Source of the DNA: an uncultured Oscillospiraceae bacterium | Lineage (GTDB): Bacteria > Bacillota > Clostridia > Oscillospirales > Acutalibacteraceae | Reading direction: 5' to 3' | Assembly: GCA_900549755.1 (NCBI GenBank) | Contig: URPQ01000036.1 | Span: 1-18,909, forward strand | DNA: 18,909 bases | Part shown: positions 13,567-18,909 of the stretch, piece after piece | How positions within the stretch are numbered: the first letter of the stretch is position 1 | Layout: every line of letters starts with the position of its first letter | The notes under the pieces: generated by a model | What the model was told of the DNA's origin: nothing | Databases searched by the model: none | What the model saw: the letters and a program-made list of their open reading frames with translations, nothing else | Program-made: the position numbers and the translations under genes

Positions 13567-15432
13567 TTACTTTTTATCCCTGCTCGCCGGAACGCGGTAA
13601 TAGCTTACCGACATAGCGGGAATTTCAAGCGCAACCGAATTTTCATAGCCGTGCATAGGCACTTTTTCGGATTTAAAACTCTTTGCCGTATGCGTTTTTC
13701 CGCCGAATTTTTCATCATCCGAGCAGAAAACGCGCCTGTAACTGCCCGCGCGGGGCACGCCTATGCGGTAGTTTTCTCGCGCCACAGGTACAAAATTACA
13801 AACCGTTATAATTTCATTGCCAGATTTATCAATTCTTCTGAACGATATAATGCTCTGGCTGTTATCGTCGTTTGAAATCCAGCTGAAACCGTCCCACGAA
13901 TAATCAATTTCCCAAAACTCGGGCGATTTAAGGTAGAATTTATTAAGCTGCGTCACATAGCTCTGCATATTTTTATGCGCGTCATAATCGAGCAGCAGCC
14001 AGTCAAGCCCGTTTTTGTAGTTCCACTCAATAAACTGCGCAAACTCCTGCCCCATAAACAGCAGCTTTTTGCCGGGGTGGGCCATCATATAAGTATAAAA
14101 CGCCTTGAGCGAGGCAAACTTCATATCGTATTCGCCCGGCATTTTTTCTATCATAGAGCATTTTCCGTGCACCACCTCGTCATGCGAAATGGGAAGAAAA
14201 AAGTTTTCGGAAAACGCGTAGAAAAACGAGAAGGTAAGGCAATCGTGATTATCCTTGCGGAAAAGCGGGTCAAGCGACATATAGCGGAGCATATCGTTCA
14301 TCCAGCCCATATTCCACTTGAAGTTAAAACCAAGCCCGCCCGTGTGCGGCGGCTTTGTTACAAGCGGCCACGCCGTTGATTCCTCGGCAATCATCATAAC
14401 AGATGGATCTGCGCCGAACGCCGCGGTGTTCACGTCCTTTAAAAACTGCACCGCCTCAAGGTTTTCCCTGCCGCCGTAGGAATTGGGCACCCACTCGCCG
14501 CCCTGCCTGCCGTAATCAAGATAAAGCATTGAGGCAACCGCGTCTACCCGCAGCCCGTCAATGTGGTATTCCTTAATCCAAAAAACGGCGCTTGAGATTA
14601 AAAAGCTGCGAACCTCGGGTTTTCCGTAATCAAAAACCACCGTTCCCCATTCCTTATGCTCGCCCTTGCGGGGGTCGGCGTATTCATAACAGGGTGTGCC
14701 GTCAAAACGGTAAAGCCCGAATTTATCCCTCGGGAAGTGCGCAGGCACCCAATCAAGAATAACGCCTATGCCGCTTTCGTGCATAATATCGACAAACTTT
14801 TTAAAATCATCGGGCGTGCCGTAGCGCGAGGTCGGGGCAAAATATCCCGATACCTGATACCCCCACGAGCCTTCATAAGGGTACTCAGTAATCGGCATAA
14901 GCTCGGCGTGTGTATAGTTCATTTTCTTCATATACTTTGAAAGCTCGCGTGCCAAGGTTACATAATCATAAGTATTGCCGTCCGCAAAGCGTTTCCACGA
15001 GCCCGCGTGAACCTCATATATATTCACGGGGGATTCGTAAATATTACATTTGCGGCGCTTTTCCTGCCACTCGCCGTCATTCCAATTATAATCGGAAAAA
15101 TACAGCTTTGAGGCATTTGCGGGCGCGGTCTCAAAATGCCGCGCATATGGGTCGGATTTTAAAACCGTAACGCCGTCGGGTCCTGTTATTGCATATTTAT
15201 ATACGGCATAGTTTTTAAGCCCCGATATTTTTATTTCCCAAATACCGACGTCCTTTTTATTCATAGGGTCAGCAGATACATCCCATTCGTTAAAATCACC
15301 TACAACCGAAACAGCCGCGGCATTCGGCGCCCAAACCCTGAAAAGCGTTTTTCCTTTTTCGGAAAACGTGCCCAAATATTTATAAGCGTCCGAAGCGCCC
15401 GCTGATGAAAATGCTTTTAAAAATTCCATCAT
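13567..15432 (-). CDS. glgB: 1,4-alpha-glucan branching enzyme GlgB (GH13)
   Basis: GlgB cuts alpha-1,4 chains and reattaches them as alpha-1,6 branches in glycogen. The 621 residues include an N-terminal CBM48-type domain (about 20-105, LFRVWAPNAAAVSVVGDFNEWD), the GH13 barrel and a C-terminal beta domain. Conserved regions are DWVPAHFP (227-234), GLRVDAVASMLY with nucleophile Asp297, MIAEESTAWP with acid Glu350, and ISHDEVVHGK with Asp418. The WVPAHFP and EESTAWP wording separates branching enzymes from pullulanases and trehalohydrolases. It has a single N-terminal module, as in shorter Firmicutes enzymes. Two adjacent ATG codons follow AGAGG; either may be used. It is the first gene of the glg run, 31 bases after its promoter. 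Confidence 0.95.
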   Translation of the reverse strand: MMEFLKAFSSAGASDAYKYLGTFSEKGKTLFRVWAPNAAAVSVVGDFNEWDVSADPMNKKDVGIWEIKISGLKNYAVYKYAITGPDGVTVLKSDPYARHFETAPANASKLYFSDYNWNDGEWQEKRRKCNIYESPVNIYEVHAGSWKRFADGNTYDYVTLARELSKYMKKMNYTHAELMPITEYPYEGSWGYQVSGYFAPTSRYGTPDDFKKFVDIMHESGIGVILDWVPAHFPRDKFGLYRFDGTPCYEYADPRKGEHKEWGTVVFDYGKPEVRSFLISSAVFWIKEYHIDGLRVDAVASMLYLDYGRQGGEWVPNSYGGRENLEAVQFLKDVNTAAFGADPSVMMIAEESTAWPLVTKPPHTGGLGFNFKWNMGWMNDMLRYMSLDPLFRKDNHDCLTFSFFYAFSENFFLPISHDEVVHGKCSMIEKMPGEYDMKFASLKAFYTYMMAHPGKKLLFMGQEFAQFIEWNYKNGLDWLLLDYDAHKNMQSYVTQLNKFYLKSPEFWEIDYSWDGFSWISNDDNSQSIISFRRIDKSGNEIITVCNFVPVARENYRIGVPRAGSYRRVFCSDDEKFGGKTHTAKSFKSEKVPMHGYENSVALEIPAMSVSYYRVPASRDKK

Positions 15433-15462
15433 AATGCACCTCTTAACGTAATTAACACATAT

Positions 15463-15491
15463 ATTATAGCAGTATTAAAGGCAATTATCAA
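15463..15491 (-). promoter_or_regulatory. Sigma-A promoter of the glg operon
   Basis: The minus strand has TTGATA (15486-15491), a 17-base spacer and a perfect TATAAT (15463-15468), giving a leader of about 24 bases before glgB. It likely serves glgBCDA and, because gaps downstream are short, also uppP, yfcE and iscR. I see no clear cre (CcpA) site near it. Confidence 0.82.
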
Positions 15492-15525
15492 GTCATTTTT
15501 GTTAAATCTCCGAAACAAATATAAA

Positions 15526-15574
15526 AAATATATGTCGGTATTTGTGAATACACAACAAATATCGACATATATTT
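15526..15574. repeat. Near-perfect 20-bp inverted repeat upstream of the glg promoter
   Basis: Arms 15526-15545 and 15555-15574 match at 19 of 20 positions around a 9-base loop (GAATACACA). It lies 35 bases upstream of the glg -35 box. On the minus strand the stem is followed by a short T-run, so it may be a second terminator for gpmI; a protein-binding dyad for glg control is the alternative. The strength of the dyad is directly visible; its role is not. Confidence 0.8.
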
Positions 15575-15621
15575 ACACATAAAGAAAATAATTCACATTT
15601 ATCTTATATAAATTAAAATAA

Positions 15622-15663
15622 AAATTCCTGTTGCTATACAGGTTTAATAGCAACAGGAATTTT
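15622..15663 (-). terminator. Rho-independent terminator of the pgk-tpiA-gpmI operon
   Basis: A perfect 15-bp stem (AAATTCCTGTTGCTA at 15622-15636 and its complement at 15649-15663) with a 12-base loop lies 9 bases after the gpmI stop. On the minus strand it runs into TTTTATTTTAATTT. This is a strong end point for the glycolytic operon. Confidence 0.92.
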
Positions 15664-15672
15664 ATGGTTTTA

Positions 15673-17205
15673 TTATTTAATAATTGATTCACCGGTCATT
15701 TCTTTGGGCTGTGTAAGACCCAAAAGCTTAATGATTGTGGGTGAAATATCGCAAAGTCTGCCGCCGTCTCTCAGCTCGCACTGCTTGCCTATTACCGCAA
15801 ACGGAACAGGGTTTGTTGTGTGCGCGGTAAAGGGCGTGCCGTCCTCTGCCAGCATACGGTCGGCGTTGCCGTGGTCGGCGGTAAGCAGCATTACACCGCC
15901 CATTTTAAGGGTGCTGTCCTCTACTCTGCCAACGCAGGTATCCACCGTTTCAACCGCCTTTTCAGCCGCCTCAAACACGCCGGTGTGACCTACCATATCG
16001 CAGTTTGCAAAGTTGAGTATTACAACGTCGTACTTACCCGATTCAATAGCGGCGCAAACCTTATCGCAAACCTCGTTTGCGCTCATTTCGGGCTGTAAAT
16101 CGTAGGTTGCAACCTTGGGGGAGGCTACTAATATTCTGTCCTCACCCTCAAATTTAACCTCTCTGCCGCCGTTGAAGAAGAAGGTTACATGCGCATACTT
16201 TTCGGTTTCGGCAATGCGCAGCTGTGTCATACCGTTGTTTGCCAAAAACTCGCCTAAGGTGTTGTTAAGCTCCTCGGGCTTAAAGGCAACCTCAACGTTC
16301 GGCATAGATGCGTCATACTGGGTCATACAAACGTAAAATACCTTTTGTCTGCCGCCCTTGCGCTCAAAGCCCGTGAAATCGTCGTCAACAAAGGTGCGGG
16401 TAATTTCTCTTGCCCTGTCGGGGCGGAAATTGAAGAATATAACGCTGTCGCCGCTCTTTATTCTCTCTGTACCCGAAATTACGGTCGGAAGCACAAATTC
16501 GTCTGTAATGTGCTTGCCCTCTTCGTCAATTTCGGTGTAGGATTTACGAACAGCCGCAGCCGCGTCGTCAGCCTGAACGCCCTCGCCGTAAACCAGTGCG
16601 GCATACGCCTTGCCTACGCGTTCCCAACGGTTATCGCGGTCCATTCCGTAAAATCTGCCCATTACCGTAGCAAGCTTGCCTACGCCTATTTCTTTAAGCT
16701 TGGCGTTTAAGGTATCAATGTAATCGGCAGCGCTTGCGGGCGGCACGTCGCGACCGTCAAGCAGGGCGTGAACATAAACGCGGGTGAGCCCGCTTTTCTT
16801 TGCAAGCTCTAAAAGTCCGTAAAGGTGCTCAATATGGCTGTGAACGCCGCCGTCGGATAAAAGCCCCATTAGGTGCAGTGCGCTGTCGTTCTTTTTGCAG
16901 TTTTTAATTGCGTCTGAAAACGCTTTGTTTTCAAAAAAGTCGCCGTCCTTAATCGACTTTGTAATGCGGGTCAGCTCCTGATAAACAATTCTGCCCGCGC
17001 CTATATTGGTGTGACCTACTTCGCTGTTGCCCATTTGACCGTCGGGCAGACCTACGTCCATACCCGAGGCGCCTATCTGCGTGGTGGGCCACTCGGCGAA
17101 AATTTTATCAAGCCGCGGGGTTTTGGCGGCTTTAATGGCGTTGCCCTTTACTTCGGGGTTTATGCCGAAACCGTCCATTATAGTTAAAACAACGGGTTTT
17201 TTCAT
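15673..17205 (-). CDS. gpmI: 2,3-bisphosphoglycerate-independent phosphoglycerate mutase GpmI
   Basis: GpmI interconverts 3- and 2-phosphoglycerate in glycolysis with a two-Mn2+ alkaline-phosphatase-like active site. The 510-residue length is typical. Motifs are TIMDGFGI (metal-binding Asp11), GQMGNSEVGHTN with the phosphoserine Ser61, HALLDGRDVPP, RFYGMDRDNRWERV, the substrate-binding RPDRAREITR, a NFANCDMVGHTG metal segment and LLTADHGNAD near the C-terminus. The ATG follows AGGAG by 7 bases and is 18 bases after tpiA. No cofactor-dependent mutase is visible here, as is usual for Clostridia. Confidence 0.97.
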   Translation of the reverse strand: MKKPVVLTIMDGFGINPEVKGNAIKAAKTPRLDKIFAEWPTTQIGASGMDVGLPDGQMGNSEVGHTNIGAGRIVYQELTRITKSIKDGDFFENKAFSDAIKNCKKNDSALHLMGLLSDGGVHSHIEHLYGLLELAKKSGLTRVYVHALLDGRDVPPASAADYIDTLNAKLKEIGVGKLATVMGRFYGMDRDNRWERVGKAYAALVYGEGVQADDAAAAVRKSYTEIDEEGKHITDEFVLPTVISGTERIKSGDSVIFFNFRPDRAREITRTFVDDDFTGFERKGGRQKVFYVCMTQYDASMPNVEVAFKPEELNNTLGEFLANNGMTQLRIAETEKYAHVTFFFNGGREVKFEGEDRILVASPKVATYDLQPEMSANEVCDKVCAAIESGKYDVVILNFANCDMVGHTGVFEAAEKAVETVDTCVGRVEDSTLKMGGVMLLTADHGNADRMLAEDGTPFTAHTTNPVPFAVIGKQCELRDGGRLCDISPTIIKLLGLTQPKEMTGESIIK

Positions 17206-17223
17206 TTGCTTTGCTCCTAAAAA

Positions 17224-17991
17224 TTATTTGCTTGCCGCCTTAACGATTACCGAAAAATCCTCAGCCTTTAAGGAAGCGCCGCCGATAAGTCCGCCGTCAA
17301 CATTAGTCTTGGCAACCAGCTCGTCGCAGTTTTTGGCGTTCATAGAGCCGCCGTACTGAATGGTAACGGAGTTCGCCGCTTCTTCGCCGTAAACCTCGGC
17401 AATAGCCGCGCGAACATAGCCGTTGCCCTCGTCTGCCTGCTCAGCGGTAGCGGTAACGCCCGTGCCGATAGCCCAAACAGGCTCGTAAGCGATAATTATA
17501 TTCTTAAGCTGCTCCTTTGAAATATTGGTGAGCGCCATTTTGGTCTGGAATTTAAGCAGAGTTTCGGTATAGCCGAGCTCTCTCTGCTCAAGTGTTTCGC
17601 CCACGCAAACAATAGCGGTAAGACCCGCATTTACGGCGGCTAAGGTGCGAAGGTTAACTGTCTGATCGGTCTCGCCGAAATACTGTCTTCTCTCGCTATG
17701 TCCTACCACTACATATTTAACGCCGCTTTCAACCAGCATTTTGGCTGAAACTTCACCCGTGTAAGCTCCGCTTTCTTTAAAGTGAACGTTTTCAGCGCCT
17801 ATTTCAATGTTTGAACCCTCTGCTGCGGCAACAGCTGCGGCAATATCAACAAAAGGCACGCAAAGCACTACCTTGCAGTCAGCGTCAGCTACGAGCGGCT
17901 TCATTTCGTTTATAAGCGCGGTAGTCTCTGCGGGGGTTTTGTTCATTTTCCAGTTGCCGGCGATAACCGCGGCTCTTTTTGCTTTATCCAT
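17224..17991 (-). CDS. tpiA: Triosephosphate isomerase TpiA
   Basis: TpiA interconverts dihydroxyacetone phosphate and glyceraldehyde-3-phosphate. The ATG giving MDKAKRAAVIAGNWKMN is chosen because AAAGGAG lies 9 bases upstream; an in-frame codon 14 positions earlier would put residues through that site and the hairpin. The 255 residues carry GNWKMN with Lys15, VVVGHSERR with catalytic His98, IIAYEPVWAIGTG with catalytic Glu170, and the phosphate-binding QYGGSM and DGGLIGGASLK. It is the middle gene of the glycolytic operon, and the pgk-tpiA gap holds a strong hairpin. Confidence 0.97.
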   Translation of the reverse strand: MDKAKRAAVIAGNWKMNKTPAETTALINEMKPLVADADCKVVLCVPFVDIAAAVAAAEGSNIEIGAENVHFKESGAYTGEVSAKMLVESGVKYVVVGHSERRQYFGETDQTVNLRTLAAVNAGLTAIVCVGETLEQRELGYTETLLKFQTKMALTNISKEQLKNIIIAYEPVWAIGTGVTATAEQADEGNGYVRAAIAEVYGEEAANSVTIQYGGSMNAKNCDELVAKTNVDGGLIGGASLKAEDFSVIVKAASK

Positions 17992-18019
17992 TTTAAAAAT
18001 CTCCTTTAATATTACACAC

Positions 18020-18048
18020 TTCAAGGCTTGCACCGGGCAAGCCTTGAA
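18020..18048 (-). other. Intra-operon hairpin between pgk and tpiA
   Basis: A perfect 12-bp GC-containing inverted repeat (TTCAAGGCTTGC at 18020-18031, GCAAGCCTTGAA at 18037-18048) closes a 5-base loop (ACCGG). It starts 10 bases after the pgk stop. On the minus strand it is followed by GTGTGTAATATT, with no U-run, so full termination is unlikely. It probably shields the 3' end of pgk mRNA or marks an RNA processing site; that is inference. Confidence 0.75.
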
Positions 18049-18058
18049 ATAAAGTTAA

Positions 18059-18909
18059 TTATTTATCGTTTAGTGCGGCAATGCCGGGCAGCTCTTTACC
18101 CTCAAGGAATTCAAGCGAAGCGCCGCCGCCTGTTGAAATGTGGGTCATTTTATCGCCGTAGCCGAGCGTGTTAACCGCAGCAGCAGAGTCGCCGCCGCCT
18201 ATAATTGTTACGGCGTCGGTCTCGGCAAGGCTCTTTGCAACGGCAATGGTACCTGCTGCCAGGGTCGGGTTTTCAAATACGCCCATAGGTCCGTTCCAAA
18301 CAACGGTCGTAGCGTTTTTAACCTCGTTTGCGAAAAGCTCCGAAGTCTTCGGTCCTATATCAAGCCCCTCATAATCGGCAGGAATCTTATCGGCGTCAAC
18401 GGTCTTAACCTCAATCGGCGCGTCAATCGGATCCGGGAAATGATCGGCTATATTGCAGTCAACCGGCAGAAGAATTTTAACGCCCTTCTCATCAGCTTTT
18501 TTAAGCATATCGCGGCAGTAGTCAATCTTCTCGGTATCAAGCAGTGATTTACCTACGCCGTAGCCCTTAGCGGCTAAGAAGGTGTAAGCCATGCCGCCGC
18601 CTATAATAAGGGTATCAGCCTTATTGAGCAGGTTTTCAATAACCGAAAGCTTATCGGCAACCTTAGCGCCGCCGAGGATGGTAACAAACGGACGAACGGG
18701 GTTTTCAACCGCGTCGCCGAGGTACTTAAGCTCTTTACCGATAAGGTAGCCCGCAACAGCCTCTTTCACATAGGAAACAACGCCTACGGTTGAGCAGTGC
18801 GCTCTGTGGGCGGTGCCGAACGCGTCGTTAACAAAAATATCAGCCAGAGAACCAAGCTCCTTTGAGAACTCTTCGCCGTTCTTGGTCTCTTCCGCGCGGT
18901 AGCGTGTGT
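18059..18909 (-). CDS. pgk: Phosphoglycerate kinase Pgk, C-terminal part (5' end outside window)
   Basis: Pgk transfers phosphate from 1,3-bisphosphoglycerate to ADP. The frame stays open to the window edge, leaving about 283 residues; the family is about 395, so roughly 115 N-terminal residues are missing. An internal GTG at 18767-18769 is not the start, since family sequence continues upstream through RYRAEETKN and SLADIFVNDAFGTAHRAH. Further landmarks are RPFVTILGGAKVADKL, TLIIGGGMAYTFL, VVWNGPMGVFE near the hinge, and the C-terminal nucleotide-site IIGGGDSAAAV and HISTGGGASLEFLEGKELPG. It heads the visible part of the pgk-tpiA-gpmI operon; gapA is often next upstream in Firmicutes, which cannot be checked here. 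Confidence 0.96.
   Translation of the reverse strand, partial: TRYRAEETKNGEEFSKELGSLADIFVNDAFGTAHRAHCSTVGVVSYVKEAVAGYLIGKELKYLGDAVENPVRPFVTILGGAKVADKLSVIENLLNKADTLIIGGGMAYTFLAAKGYGVGKSLLDTEKIDYCRDMLKKADEKGVKILLPVDCNIADHFPDPIDAPIEVKTVDADKIPADYEGLDIGPKTSELFANEVKNATTVVWNGPMGVFENPTLAAGTIAVAKSLAETDAVTIIGGGDSAAAVNTLGYGDKMTHISTGGGASLEFLEGKELPGIAALNDK

Noticed and set aside
15622..15663. IscR-type dyad, since the arms contain AATTCCT and AGGAATT
   Set aside because: The long stem, short distance to the gpmI stop and following T-run make it a terminator; the resemblance to the nifS dyad is a chance match of AT-rich arms.
16345..16710. 121-codon plus-strand frame inside gpmI
   Set aside because: Antisense shadow of a fully conserved gene, with no homology-like features or ribosome site; the same holds for the other plus-strand frames within minus-strand genes from 2239 onward.
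17992..18033. Longer start for tpiA, 14 codons upstream
   Set aside because: It would translate through the ribosome site and the hairpin; TPI proteins begin a few residues before GNWKMN.
1..18909. Mobile elements, CRISPR arrays, toxin-antitoxin or defence genes
   Set aside because: No transposase, integrase, regularly spaced repeats or small paired genes of those kinds are visible; gene content is metabolic and housekeeping.

Overview
The window looks like chromosomal DNA of a low-to-mid GC Gram-positive anaerobe of the Clostridia, probably close to the Oscillospiraceae/Ruminococcaceae. The reasons are the paired GlgC and GlgD subunits, the NifS/NifU iron-sulfur pair next to an Rrf2 regulator, lipoproteins and a membrane-anchored esterase with long Ser-rich linkers, and strong AGGAGG-type ribosome binding sites with consensus sigma-A promoters. 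The placement is inference from gene content. I see no rRNA, tRNA, CRISPR array, insertion sequence or phage gene. No gene-free stretch exceeds 300 bases; the longest is about 240 bases (15433-15672) and holds a promoter, a long inverted repeat and a terminator.

Layout. The 3' end of potD (polyamine uptake) runs rightward at 1-624 and ends at a bidirectional terminator. Everything after it is on the minus strand, read here from right to left. A glycolytic operon, pgk (partial)-tpiA-gpmI, closes at a strong terminator at 15622-15663. A sigma-A promoter at 15463-15491 then starts a long tightly packed run: glgB-glgC-glgD-glgA (glycogen synthesis), uppP (undecaprenyl-diphosphate phosphatase), a yfcE-type phosphodiesterase and iscR. 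A separate promoter at 7820-7848 drives nifS-nifU; its -35 box sits exactly between the arms of a perfect AATTCCTA/TAGGAATT dyad, the likely operator of the upstream IscR-like protein. Next come a lipoprotein with a weak CAP-like domain under its own perfect promoter, the methionine importer operon metQ-metN-metI, and a membrane-anchored alpha/beta hydrolase.

How the genes work together. PGK, TPI and GPMI form the lower-glycolysis block. GlgC (with GlgD as its probable regulatory partner) makes ADP-glucose, GlgA polymerises it and GlgB branches the chain. NifS supplies sulfur from cysteine to the NifU scaffold under IscR-type control. MetQNI imports methionine.

The least explained part is the metQ leader. 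It holds a dyad that partly resembles the MET-box of lactic acid bacteria, a promoter, and an unannotated 27-codon reading frame with an excellent ribosome binding site and a Cys-containing C-terminus (SAAATRCTDFRM). Other points worth a second look are the 20-bp inverted repeat before glgB, two perfect hairpins inside operons, a Cys-rich tail on NifU, an IscR lacking the usual His ligand, and a glycogen synthase with Met where the family has its ADP-glucose-binding Lys.
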